From Lachnospiraceae bacterium UBA7110 (GTDB taxonomy: Bacteria; Bacillota; Clostridia; Lachnospirales; Lachnospiraceae), in assembly GCA_002492295.1 (NCBI GenBank), contig DKYC01000003.1, positions 3,404 through 25,227 on the forward strand: a stretch of DNA of 21,824 nucleotides. The letters are read 5' to 3'. How positions within the stretch are numbered: position 1 is the stretch's first letter; each line of letters opens with the position of its first letter. Made by a program: the position numbers and the translations under genes. The notes under the pieces are model-generated. The model saw nothing but the letters and a program-made list of their open reading frames with translations. It ran no database searches and had not been told where the DNA came from. Below are positions 1 through 7,876 of this stretch, piece by piece.

Positions 1-458
1 CCCCGGTAAAGGAAGAGTATGTGTTTGAGGAAATTGTGGAGGCGGTAAAGACCAGTTTAGAGCAGCAGATTAACAAGGAAAATCTGGAAAAGCTGTTTTC
101 CTATAATGTGTCAAATGAAAAGCTGTTTATCGCGCGTGCGGTTCCGCTTGTCTTTAAAAATCTGGCAATGCGCGTGATTTATACACAGTCGGCGCTTGCG
201 AATACGACGACCATCACCAATATCGGAAACCTTACGGTGGATGAGGCATACAGACCGTATGTGGAACTGTTTCATTCCTGTCTTGCCATGTCGAAGGGGC
301 AGCATATCAAAGGGAATATATGTTCTTATGGGGATACACTGGTTTTTACGTTCAGTTATGATTTGGCTGATGCGTCGGTGCAGCGGTGCTTTTTCCGCAA
401 AATCGCGTCGGACGGCATTCGTGTGGAGATTGACAGTAACGGGGTGAATTATGAGTAG
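1..458 (+). CDS. Alcohol acetyltransferase / condensation-type acyltransferase, C-terminal part (5' truncated by window edge)
   Basis: The reading frame is open from base 3 (first codons read PVKEEYVFEE) through to the TAG at 456-458, so the gene begins outside the window. The GTG at 21 is probably an internal valine, not a start. About 151 residues are visible. They resemble the C-terminal half of the alcohol acetyltransferase/condensation-domain superfamily found in Clostridia, with a TNIGNL strand motif, a strand ending in YGDTLVFTFSYD and a final IDSNGV. The catalytic HxxxD motif of this superfamily would lie upstream and cannot be checked. The next gene overlaps by 8 bp and encodes DUF6320, the usual partner of this family, which supports the call. 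The likely role is acyl transfer to an alcohol or amine. The substrate is unknown. Confidence 0.68.
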   Translation, partial: PVKEEYVFEEIVEAVKTSLEQQINKENLEKLFSYNVSNEKLFIARAVPLVFKNLAMRVIYTQSALANTTTITNIGNLTVDEAYRPYVELFHSCLAMSKGQHIKGNICSYGDTLVFTFSYDLADASVQRCFFRKIASDGIRVEIDSNGVNYE

Positions 459-1113
459 ATGTAATCAATGTAATATTGAGGTGCTGGACGAGGCGCAGCA
501 CTGTCCGCTGTGCCGGTCGGCGTTGGAGCATACGATTGAGGTCGAAAATATGTATCCTGATATCCGGATGCGGACAAGAAAGCTTGTGATGATATCCAGG
601 TTTTATCTGTTTTTTGCGATTGTGGCGGAGATTATTTTGGTCAATGTCAGCCTTTTCTTTGACTGGAGTTCAATTGTGTATCTGATTAACGGCATGATAT
701 TTTTTTACGGGTATATGGTGATACGTTACGCGATATTGGGGAAAAGCGGATATATCGCAAAGACGGTGGTGCTGACTGCCCTGGCGCTTGCGATGCTTGT
801 CGCGGCGGATTTTGCCGTAGGCTATAACGGCTGGTCGGTCAATTACGTCCTGCCTTCGGGCATTTTGCTGATTGACGCGGGCGTGGTGCTGATGATGGCG
901 GTTAACCGCAAAAACTGGCAGAGTTACATGATGCTGGAGCTTTTTACGGTGCTGTGCGGCGGCGTGATGCTGTTGCTTTACCTGTTTGGCATTGTGACAA
1001 GTCCCGTGATGTCTTCGGTGGCGTTTAACGTGTCGGTCATTCTTTTCCTTGGAACGGTGATTATCGGCAGCAGGAGGGCGCGGGTGGAGTTAAAGAGACG
1101 GTTTCATATTTAA
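451..1113 (+). CDS. DUF6320 family zinc-ribbon membrane protein
   Basis: This 220-residue protein starts at an ATG that overlaps the upstream stop by 8 bp, so translation is probably coupled. Residues 4-21 form a zinc-ribbon-like knuckle with two CxxC pairs (CNQC and CPLC). After a charged linker (about residues 25-45) there are about six hydrophobic segments (roughly 46-66, 72-92, 100-120, 128-148, 155-175 and 185-205), and the protein ends in a basic RRARVELKRRF tail. This is the DUF6320 architecture, which is recurrently encoded just behind alcohol-acetyltransferase-like genes in Clostridia. The function is unknown. It may anchor or regulate the acyltransferase at the membrane, which is inference from neighbourhood only. 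Confidence 0.8.
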   Translation: MSRCNQCNIEVLDEAQHCPLCRSALEHTIEVENMYPDIRMRTRKLVMISRFYLFFAIVAEIILVNVSLFFDWSSIVYLINGMIFFYGYMVIRYAILGKSGYIAKTVVLTALALAMLVAADFAVGYNGWSVNYVLPSGILLIDAGVVLMMAVNRKNWQSYMMLELFTVLCGGVMLLLYLFGIVTSPVMSSVAFNVSVILFLGTVIIGSRRARVELKRRFHI

Positions 1114-1158
1114 AAGTGAATATAAAGCAAAACGAGGGAAAATGCAGAGGAAGTTATA

Positions 1159-1176
1159 TTGTGAAATAAGTCACAA
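1159..1176. promoter_or_regulatory. CRP/FNR-superfamily-like palindrome upstream of the beta-galactoside operon
   Basis: The sequence is TTGTGA, six bases (AATAAG), then TCACAA. The arms are perfect inverted repeats and contain the TGTGA-N6-TCACA core used by CRP-type regulators and by ArcR-type Firmicute members. Its centre lies about 82 bp upstream of the start point predicted from the TATAAT at 1237. The binding protein is not in the window. Confidence 0.5.
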
Positions 1177-1183
1177 ATTAACC

Positions 1184-1214
1184 GAATTTGCATTTTTCTT
1201 GGTTGAATATGCAT
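1184..1214 (+). promoter_or_regulatory. Direct repeat GAATwTGCAT with 21-bp period, probable AraC-type activator site
   Basis: GAATTTGCAT at 1184-1193 and GAATATGCAT at 1205-1214 match at 9 of 10 bases and are 21 bp apart, which is two helical turns. The downstream copy touches the -35 region of the promoter at 1213-1242. AraC-family activators commonly bind direct repeats of this spacing beside a weak -35 box. The YesN-like regulator at 18239-19858 is a candidate, as is any AraC regulator outside the window. Confidence 0.45.
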
Positions 1215-1242
1215 GCCACATAAGGCGGATAGTTGGTATAAT
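1213..1242 (+). promoter_or_regulatory. Promoter of the beta-galactoside transport operon
   Basis: A consensus -10 box TATAAT (1237-1242) is preceded directly by TGG, giving an extended -10. The -35 box 18 bp upstream is weak (ATGCCA, 1213-1218). A weak -35 next to a likely activator site is typical of an activator-dependent promoter. The leader to the ATG at 1349 is about 100 nt. Confidence 0.6.
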
Positions 1243-1348
1243 GCTTATATAAGTTGAGAAAAGATAATAAAAAGTGTGCAAAATGACGAAGCATACGGAA
1301 TATTATCCTGTTCTCAAAAAAATAATAAACAGGGAGGAACACCTAAAA

Positions 1349-2728
1349 ATGAAGAAGAAATTACTATCTCTTGTCCTTGTTGGCGCAATGTCAACAGCAA
1401 TGCTTGCAGGTTGTGGCAATTCATCTGCTCCTGCGGCAGACTCACAGACACCGGCAGCAGATACACAGGCACCTGCGGCTGACACACAGGCACCCGCGGC
1501 TGACACAGCAGCATCAGACAATGCCTCAGCAGGCGGCAATACGCTTTCCGTTTATGCATGGGATCCGAGCTTCAACATCCTGGCATTAAAGGCGGCGGAA
1601 GCAGATTATAAGGCAAATGTTGACGATACGTTCTCATTAAACATTATCGAGCAGTCCCAGTCATCCGATGTAGAGCAGGCAATTACGCTTGCGGGATCGT
1701 CAGGCGACTACAGCCAGCTTCCGGATATCGTACTGTTCCAGGATCACTGGTTCCAGAAGTATGCAAGCGACTATCCCGACGCGTGGCTGTCTGTTGATGA
1801 TGCGGAAGTTGACTGGAATGACTTTGGTGCAGAGAAGCTTTCCTACTCGACGGTAAACGGCGTACATTACGGATTCCCCGTTGATAACGGTACGGTAATC
1901 ATGGCTTACAGAGTGGATGTTTTGGAAGAGTGCGGATACACAATTGACGACATGACAGGCATCTCATGGGATGACTTCATTAAGATTGGTGAGGAAGTAT
2001 ATGCAAAGACAGGCAAGTACCTTGTTTCCATGGACGGTGACGGAAACGATTTGATTTACATGATGCTCCAGGCAGAGGGTGGTTCACAGTTTAAGGATGG
2101 CAAGCCTTATATCACGGAGAACGCTGATTTGGTAAAGGTATGCGAGAAAATCGTAGAAATGTCACAGAAGAACGTATGCTATCTTGCAAATGACTGGTCA
2201 GACTACACAGATCAGACCATCCAGGGCGACATGGTAGCAGGCGTTATGAACGGAAACTGGATTATTCCTACCATTCAGAATGTTCCGGAGAACAGTGGAA
2301 AGTGGGAGATTACTTCAATGCCGACATTAAACGGCGGCGAGGGTTATGCGTCAAACGGCGGTTCTTCCCTTTATATTACATCAAACTGCCAGAACCCGGA
2401 TTTGGCAAAGAAGTTCCTTGCTTATACATTCGGCGGCAGCACAGAGACATATGATGCAGCGCTTCGCGATGGCGGTGTTATCACATGCTGCATTTCCGCA
2501 GGTAAATCAGACGTATACAACGAGGGTGTAGAATATTTTAAAAATACACCGATTTATGCGCAGATCGTTGAAATGGGTTCCCACGTAAACGTAATCGAGC
2601 AGAACGACGCACATTACACGGCTCGTACACATATGGCAGCAGCAATCATGAACGCAATTCAGGGTGCTGATTTAATGACAGAGCTTAAGACTGCCGAGGA
2701 GAACATTAACTTTGCAATGGGCAACTAA
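1349..2728 (+). CDS. Sugar ABC transporter substrate-binding lipoprotein (probable beta-galactoside binder)
   Basis: The protein has 459 residues from the ATG at 1349, which sits 11 bp behind AGGGAGG (1331-1337). In-frame starts at 1274 and 1283 would place 25 or 22 extra residues before the signal peptide and are disfavoured. Residues 1-22 are a lipoprotein signal (MKKK, hydrophobic core, LAGC) with lipidation expected at C22. A low-complexity Pro/Ala/Asp linker with four 7-residue repeats spans 28-55. The rest is an extracellular solute-binding fold of family 1 (carbohydrate type), starting LSVYAWDPSF and containing the FPVDNGTVIMAYRVDVLEE and WEITSMPTLNGGEGYASNGGSSL regions. It captures sugar outside the cell for the two permeases downstream. 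The substrate is inferred from the linked beta-galactosidase. Smoother codon use than its neighbours fits high expression. Confidence 0.9.
   Translation: MKKKLLSLVLVGAMSTAMLAGCGNSSAPAADSQTPAADTQAPAADTQAPAADTAASDNASAGGNTLSVYAWDPSFNILALKAAEADYKANVDDTFSLNIIEQSQSSDVEQAITLAGSSGDYSQLPDIVLFQDHWFQKYASDYPDAWLSVDDAEVDWNDFGAEKLSYSTVNGVHYGFPVDNGTVIMAYRVDVLEECGYTIDDMTGISWDDFIKIGEEVYAKTGKYLVSMDGDGNDLIYMMLQAEGGSQFKDGKPYITENADLVKVCEKIVEMSQKNVCYLANDWSDYTDQTIQGDMVAGVMNGNWIIPTIQNVPENSGKWEITSMPTLNGGEGYASNGGSSLYITSNCQNPDLAKKFLAYTFGGSTETYDAALRDGGVITCCISAGKSDVYNEGVEYFKNTPIYAQIVEMGSHVNVIEQNDAHYTARTHMAAAIMNAIQGADLMTELKTAEENINFAMGN
1430..1513 (+). repeat. Four tandem 21-bp units encoding a PAADxQA linker
   Basis: Four imperfect 21-bp units encode PAADSQT, PAADTQA, PAADTQA and PAADTAA directly after the lipidated cysteine. 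They form a flexible tether between the membrane anchor and the binding domain. Unit number could vary by slippage. Confidence 0.75.
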
Positions 2729-2761
2729 TCGCGTGTTTTACCGGAAAGCGGTTTCAAATGA

Positions 2762-2790
2762 AAACGGGGGAGTGCCATGCTCCTCCGTTT
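2762..2790 (+). promoter_or_regulatory. Intercistronic stem-loop between binding protein and first permease
   Basis: An 11-bp stem (2762-2772 with 2780-2790, including one G-U pair) closes a 7-nt loop. It lies between the binding-protein stop and the permease ribosome binding site. Only a short T run (TTT) follows, so it would be a leaky terminator or a 3'-end-protecting structure. Such hairpins usually keep the binding protein more abundant than the permeases. Confidence 0.65.
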
Positions 2791-2812
2791 GTGGTTAAAG
2801 GAGGTATTTGCA

Positions 2813-3709
2813 TTGAGTAAGAAAAATTCAAGCGTGCTGGCAAAGCAGCACAGGGCAGGCTGGATTTATTTGGCGCCTGCGGCACTGCTGATTGTAATAA
2901 TGAGCTTTTGGCCAATGATCCAGGCATTTCTGATGTCTTTAAAGACCGGCTCCAGCGCAAATATGCAGTGGGTAGAACCGATATTTTATAATTACAAACG
3001 AATGTTTGCTGATAAGCTGTTCATCCGTTCTGTGGGTAACACCTTCCTTTACCTGATTATTCAGGTACCTATCATGTTGGTTGTGGCGATGCTTTTGGCA
3101 CAGATGCTCAACAACAAGGATTTGAAATTCAAGGGACTGTTTCGTACGTGTGTTTTTCTTCCGTGTGCGATGTCACTGGTATCGTATTCCCTGATTTTTA
3201 AATCCATGTTTGCCACAAACGGTCTGATTAATTCCGTGCTTTTAAATTTAGGACTGATTGAGCAGAACATTAACTTTTTGGGAACGACAAGCACTGCGCG
3301 TATGATTATCATAATCGCTTTGGTGTGGAGATGGACGGGGTACAACATGGTCTTTTACCTTGCGGGTCTGCAGGGGATTGAGTATTCCGTATATGAGGCG
3401 GCAAAGATTGACGGCGCGAACGCATGGCAGACGTTTTGGCGCATTACGGTGCCTCTCTTAAAACCGACAATTGTTATGACGGGAATTATGTCAATCAACG
3501 GTACGTTACAGCTCTTCGATGAATCCGTAAACCTCACAAGCGGAGGTCCGGCGAACTCGACGATTACGATGTCACATTATATTTACCAGAACTCATTCGG
3601 TGATTTTGTGGCGAACTTCGGGTATGCGTCGGCGCTGTCGTTTGTGGTATTTATCATGGTTGCCGTGCTTTCGGCGATTAATTTGAAGGTAGGTGATAAG
3701 CGTGACTAA
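2813..3709 (+). CDS. Sugar ABC transporter permease, MalF/UgpA-type
   Basis: The chosen start is TTG at 2813, 7 bp behind a perfect AAAGGAGGT (2797-2805). This gives a 298-residue protein beginning MSKKNSSVLAKQHRAGW. The in-frame ATG at 2777 lies in the loop of the upstream hairpin, has no ribosome binding site, and would add 12 residues. Six membrane segments are visible. The cytoplasmic EAA loop that docks the ATPase is at about 195-217 (YEAAKIDGANAWQTFWRITVP), with the conserved Gly at 201. It forms the membrane channel with the next gene, whose start overlaps by 8 bp. No ATPase gene lies in the operon, so a shared MsmX-like ATPase encoded elsewhere is expected from what is known of this family in Firmicutes. 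Confidence 0.92.
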   Translation: MSKKNSSVLAKQHRAGWIYLAPAALLIVIMSFWPMIQAFLMSLKTGSSANMQWVEPIFYNYKRMFADKLFIRSVGNTFLYLIIQVPIMLVVAMLLAQMLNNKDLKFKGLFRTCVFLPCAMSLVSYSLIFKSMFATNGLINSVLLNLGLIEQNINFLGTTSTARMIIIIALVWRWTGYNMVFYLAGLQGIEYSVYEAAKIDGANAWQTFWRITVPLLKPTIVMTGIMSINGTLQLFDESVNLTSGGPANSTITMSHYIYQNSFGDFVANFGYASALSFVVFIMVAVLSAINLKVGDKRD

Positions 3710-4529
3710 AAAGGGACATTCCAATATTCAAAAAAGACTGATACCGACTTACATATTTCTGACAATCGTGTCATTAATTTCCGTGTTTCCGTTTTACTGG
3801 ATGCTGACCGCGGCGACCAACACGTCGCTTGAGGTGGCAAGGGGTAAAATTGTTTTCGGATCGCACGCGGCGGAGAATTTTACGAATCTTTTGGCACAGC
3901 AGAACCTTTGGGGCGCGCTGAAAAACTCGTTCCTGTATGCGGGCGTACAGACGGTTATCGCGTTATTAATTTGTTCTTTGGCTGGTTACGGCTTTGAGCT
4001 TTATCATGACAAATATAAGGATAGGCTGTTTTCAATTCTTCTTCTTGCGATGATGGTACCGCAGGTTGCGACGATTATTCCGCTGTTTAAAATGGTTTCG
4101 AGCATGAAGCTGCTCAACACCGTTTGGGCATTTATTCTGCCTGCGATTTCAACACCGTTCCTGATTATGATGTTCCGTCAGAATTCGAGAAGCTTTCCGA
4201 TTGATATTATGGAGGCGGCGCGAATTGACGGTTTAAGCGAGTTTAAGATTTTCTTTAAGATGTATATGCCGGTTATGAAGGCAACGTATGCGGCAGCGGC
4301 GGTTATTACGTTTATGAATGCATGGAACGCTTATATGTGGCCGAAGGTTGTAATGAGCGACAACCGTGCGCAGACGATGCCGATGCTGATTGCGAACCTG
4401 GCAGCAGGCTATTCGGTGGATTACGGCGTGCTGATGATGGCAGTGCTGTTCTGTTCCTGCCCGACAATGATTATTTTCTTCATTCTGCAGAAGCAGTTTG
4501 CGGAAGGTATTACAGGCGCTGTCAAATAA
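3702..4529 (+). CDS. Sugar ABC transporter permease, MalG/UgpE-type
   Basis: The protein has 275 residues from the GTG at 3702, which overlaps the end of the first permease by 8 bp and sits 7 bp behind an AGGTAGGT-like site. A GTG three codons earlier (3693) is possible but too close to that site. The sequence opens with a short basic N-terminus and TM1 (about 13-36, ISVFPFYWML). It has the second-permease signature, with further membrane segments and an EAA loop at about 171-190 (EAARIDGLSEFKIFFKMYMP). It pairs with the upstream permease to form the importer channel. Confidence 0.92.
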   Translation: MTKKGHSNIQKRLIPTYIFLTIVSLISVFPFYWMLTAATNTSLEVARGKIVFGSHAAENFTNLLAQQNLWGALKNSFLYAGVQTVIALLICSLAGYGFELYHDKYKDRLFSILLLAMMVPQVATIIPLFKMVSSMKLLNTVWAFILPAISTPFLIMMFRQNSRSFPIDIMEAARIDGLSEFKIFFKMYMPVMKATYAAAAVITFMNAWNAYMWPKVVMSDNRAQTMPMLIANLAAGYSVDYGVLMMAVLFCSCPTMIIFFILQKQFAEGITGAVK

Positions 4530-4633
4530 GGTTTTTGTAATGGCTTTGGCTGTTTGGAAACCGGATGCGCATAACTGTAAAGGTACTGAATGGTTATGTT
4601 TTCAAATAAAAAAGAATAATGTGAGGATAAGTT

Positions 4634-7600
4634 ATGGCAATGTTTGATTATGAAAAGGTAAAAGATCCGACATTTTTTAAGGAGAATGTACTTGCGGCAC
4701 ATTCTGCACACATGACTTATTCCGGTAAGGGTGAGCTGTCTGGAATGGGCAGCTCACTTGTCACCTTGCTGGATGGTGTGTGGAAGTTTGCGTATGCTCC
4801 GAATTACAATTCCGCAATAAAGGGCTTTGAAGCCGCGGAATATGATTGTACAGGCTGGGCGGATATCCGTGTTCCGGCGCATATCCAGATGGAGGGGTAT
4901 GATGTCCCGCAGTATGCCAACGTGCAGTATCCGTGGGACGGGCGTGAGGAGCTGAAGCCGGGGGAAATTCCCGAGCGGTTTAATCCTGTCGCAAGTTATG
5001 TGAAATATTTCACAATCCCGGAGCCTATGAAGGGCATGGACATCCACATTAATTTCAGGGGCGTGGAGAGCGGGATGGCGCTATGGCTGAATGGTACGTA
5101 TGTGGGGTACAGCGAGGACAGCTTTACGCCGTCGGAATTTGATTTGACGCCGTATCTTAAGGACGGGGAAAATAAGCTTGCGGTTCAGGTGTTTAAGTGG
5201 ACTTCCTCAAGCTGGTGCGAGGATCAGGATTTCTTCCGTTTTTCGGGAATTTACAGGAGTGTGGAGCTGCGTGCCATTCCCAGGACACACTTGGAGGATT
5301 TGTTTGTAAAGACGCTTTTTGACGGGGATGATTTTAGTCAGGCGACGTTTCGTGCGGCAATGAAGGTTTGCGGGACGGGCAGCTTAAAGGTTACGTTAAA
5401 GGATAAGGGACAGACAGTATTTGAGCACACTGTGGATGCCGCAGCAATGACGGTGGTTGAGGAGACTGTGCATGCGCCGAAGCTTTGGAGTGCGGAAATC
5501 CCTTATCTGTATGAACTGGAGATTGAAGTTTTGGACAGTACGGGGAAGGTTACGGAGTATATTCCGCAGGCAGTCGGATTCCGGAAATTTGAGATGAAGA
5601 ACAACCGTATGCTCATTAACGGAAAACGTATAGTATTTAAGGGCGTAAACCGTCACGAGTTCAGTTCCGTTTCGGGCAGGCATGTGTCGTATGCGGAGCT
5701 TGAGAAGGATATTCTTACGATGAAGCGCAACAATATCAATGCCATCCGTACCTGCCATTATTCGGATGAGGTGGATATTTATGACTTGTGTGACCGTTAC
5801 GGGCTTTACATGATTGCGGAAAACAATATGGAAACGCATGGTACATGGGATGCATATATCCGTGGCAGGAAAGGGGAAGACTTTATTCTGCCAAATGACA
5901 GGCAGGAGTGGAAGGCGCTGTTGCTTGACCGGATTAATTCCTGCTTCCAGAGGGATAAAAACCATCCGGCAATTGTGATCTGGTCCGTGGGTAATGAGTC
6001 GTACGGCGGGGAAACGATTTTTGAGATGTCCAACCGGTTCCGCGAGCTGGACGATACAAGGCTTGTCCACTACGAGGGTGTTTTTCAGGACAGGCGCTAT
6101 AATGACAGCTCCGACATGGAGAGCCGCATGTACGCAAAGGCGGATGAGATTGCGGCGTATTTAAAGGATGAACATGCGAAGCCGTTTATCAGCTGTGAAT
6201 ACGCGCATGCCATGGGGAATTCGTTCGGTGCGGTGCACAAGTATACGGAGCTTGCGGATGCGCAAAATTCGGGCTGCCAGGGCGGATTTATCTGGGATTA
6301 TATTGATCAGTCGCTTTATAAGAAGGACCGGTACGGAAAATGGTTTCAGGCGTATGGAGGTGATTTTGGGGAGCGTCCGACCGATTATAATTTCAGCGGT
6401 AACGGAATTGTTTATGGCGGTGAGCGCGATGAATCGCCAAAGATGCAGGAGGTAAAATATCTTTATCAGAACATTGCCGTGACGGTTGGCAAAGAGGATT
6501 TTGAGGTTTGGAATAAAAATCTCTTTGTGTCAACGGCGGATTTTGCCTGTGTTGCGGAGCTTACAAGGGACGGTGTGCTGATTGCAAAAGAGGAGCTTTT
6601 GGACATTGATGTGGAACCTGAGACAAAAAAGCGGTTTGCGGTGCCGTTTGAAGTGCCCGAACTTTGCGGCGAGTATGTGCTGACGGTTTCATTCCGGCTA
6701 AAAGAGGATACGCTTTGGGCAAAAAGGGAATATGAGGTGGCGTTCGGACAGGCTGTGATTGCAGTTATTAAGGAAACGCAGCTGCCGGATTCAAAACCGT
6801 TTACCGTGATTTACGGAAATCATAATATCGGTGTGCGGGGAGCGGAGTTTGACGTGCTCTTTACGGAGCTCAACGGCGGTCTTTCCTCTTACAGGTATGC
6901 GGGGAAAGAGCTGATTGAGGAGATTCCGAAGCCGAATTTCTGGCGTGCACCGACAGATAATGATATGGGAAATGATATGTGCGTACGGCAGGGACAGTGG
7001 AAGCTTGCAAGTATGTATGCGACGCACAAGGAAGCAGGAATTGCAAAGCAGGGAAGACACGGGGAAACTGTCTACGAAAATCCCGTGGTGCGTGAGGAGA
7101 AGGATTATGTGAGCGTGCGCTTTTTCTACAAACTGCCTACTTCGCCTGTTTCAAACTGCCAGCTTGAGTACAGGGTTTTTGGCGATGGACGGATACAGAC
7201 GGTTCTGTCGTACGAGCCTGTGAAGGGACTTTGCGATATGCCGGAGTTTGGCGTGATATTTAAGTTTAATGCGGACTATGACCGCGTGGAGTGGTATGGA
7301 AACGGTCCTGCGGAAACGTATGAGGACCGGAAAATGGGCGCAAAGCTAGGCATTTACCACAACATGGTTTCCGACAATATGGCAGAATATATGGTGCCGC
7401 AGGAGTGTGGAAACAAAACAGAAGTTCGATGGGCGAAGATTACGGACAGGAAGGGCAGAGGCGTTTTGTTTGAGGCGGATGACGCTGCAGTCAACTTCTC
7501 GGCACTGCCGTACACACCGCATGAGATGGAGAATGCAAAGCACCCGTATGAGCTTCCCCAAGTGCATTATACGGTTGTGCGCGTGGCAAAGCAGCAGATG

Positions 7601-7702
7601 GGCGTGGGCGGCGACGACAGCTGGGGTGCACCGGTGCATGAGGAGTATCATATTGCTGCGGATAAAAAATTGGAGTTTTGCTTCAGCTTCCGTGGGATTT
7701 AG
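4634..7702 (+). CDS. lacZ: Beta-galactosidase, glycoside hydrolase family 2 (LacZ type)
   Basis: At 1022 residues this is almost exactly the length of the E. coli enzyme. Domains in order are an N-terminal sugar-binding jelly roll (about 45-215, with the WCEDQDFFRFSGIYR motif), an immunoglobulin-like domain (about 216-320), a TIM barrel (about 325-620), a linker domain, and a C-terminal beta-galactosidase small-chain domain (about 740-1020, with FWRAPTDND and MGVGGDDSWG). The acid/base glutamate is E455 in WSVGNES and the nucleophile is E522 in SCEYAHAMGNS. No signal peptide is seen, so it acts in the cytoplasm on sugar brought in by the preceding importer. The start ATG follows GTGAGGA (4621-4627). 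The 104-bp gap before it holds no convincing promoter or terminator, so the gene is probably co-transcribed with the permeases. Galactose-utilisation genes are not in the window. Confidence 0.95.
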   Translation: MAMFDYEKVKDPTFFKENVLAAHSAHMTYSGKGELSGMGSSLVTLLDGVWKFAYAPNYNSAIKGFEAAEYDCTGWADIRVPAHIQMEGYDVPQYANVQYPWDGREELKPGEIPERFNPVASYVKYFTIPEPMKGMDIHINFRGVESGMALWLNGTYVGYSEDSFTPSEFDLTPYLKDGENKLAVQVFKWTSSSWCEDQDFFRFSGIYRSVELRAIPRTHLEDLFVKTLFDGDDFSQATFRAAMKVCGTGSLKVTLKDKGQTVFEHTVDAAAMTVVEETVHAPKLWSAEIPYLYELEIEVLDSTGKVTEYIPQAVGFRKFEMKNNRMLINGKRIVFKGVNRHEFSSVSGRHVSYAELEKDILTMKRNNINAIRTCHYSDEVDIYDLCDRYGLYMIAENNMETHGTWDAYIRGRKGEDFILPNDRQEWKALLLDRINSCFQRDKNHPAIVIWSVGNESYGGETIFEMSNRFRELDDTRLVHYEGVFQDRRYNDSSDMESRMYAKADEIAAYLKDEHAKPFISCEYAHAMGNSFGAVHKYTELADAQNSGCQGGFIWDYIDQSLYKKDRYGKWFQAYGGDFGERPTDYNFSGNGIVYGGERDESPKMQEVKYLYQNIAVTVGKEDFEVWNKNLFVSTADFACVAELTRDGVLIAKEELLDIDVEPETKKRFAVPFEVPELCGEYVLTVSFRLKEDTLWAKREYEVAFGQAVIAVIKETQLPDSKPFTVIYGNHNIGVRGAEFDVLFTELNGGLSSYRYAGKELIEEIPKPNFWRAPTDNDMGNDMCVRQGQWKLASMYATHKEAGIAKQGRHGETVYENPVVREEKDYVSVRFFYKLPTSPVSNCQLEYRVFGDGRIQTVLSYEPVKGLCDMPEFGVIFKFNADYDRVEWYGNGPAETYEDRKMGAKLGIYHNMVSDNMAEYMVPQECGNKTEVRWAKITDRKGRGVLFEADDAAVNFSALPYTPHEMENAKHPYELPQVHYTVVRVAKQQMGVGGDDSWGAPVHEEYHIAADKKLEFCFSFRGI

Positions 7703-7715
7703 ACCGAAATAGCGC

Positions 7716-7744
7716 TTTACATTTTTTAGATAATTGGCTATACT
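7716..7744 (+). promoter_or_regulatory. Strong sigma-A promoter upstream of the response regulator
   Basis: TTTACA (7716-7721) and TATACT (7739-7744) match the -35 and -10 consensus at 5 of 6 bases each, with an ideal 17-bp spacer. Transcription should begin near 7751, about 150 nt before the response-regulator ATG, and it must read through the hairpin at 7832-7876. Confidence 0.62.
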
Positions 7745-7831
7745 GGATAATATATTAGTTTAAAAGTCATTCTGACATCTTCGGGCATTAATCTTACGGA
7801 AATCAACCAGATAAAAGAATAAAAGGTTACC

Positions 7832-7876
7832 AAAAAGCGGCGCAAGGTCAAGATGCAGGACTTTACGCCGCTTTTT
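7832..7876 (+). terminator. Intrinsic terminator or leader attenuator between lacZ and the response regulator
   Basis: AAAAAGCGGCG (7832-7842) and CGCCGCTTTTT (7866-7876) are perfect 11-bp arms. The 23-nt interior can pair partly further (AAG with CTT). A T run ends the right arm and the A run on the left arm would let it work in both directions. It can end lacZ transcripts, but since a good promoter lies upstream of it, it also sits in the leader of the two-component operon. Confidence 0.75.

Noticed and set aside
1274..1348. Longer form of the binding protein starting at GTG 1274 or ATG 1283
   Set aside because: It would put 22-25 charged residues before a clear lipoprotein signal peptide, and the strong AGGGAGG site serves the ATG at 1349.
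4530..4633. Possible separate promoter for lacZ (TTGGAA 4554, TGTAAA 4576)
   Set aside because: Both boxes match poorly and there is no terminator after the permeases, so readthrough is simpler.
5396..6070. 224-codon open frame on the minus strand inside lacZ
   Set aside because: It lies fully antisense to well-conserved catalytic-domain sequence, has no recognisable domain, and is rich in His, Arg and Leu as antisense frames of this composition usually are.
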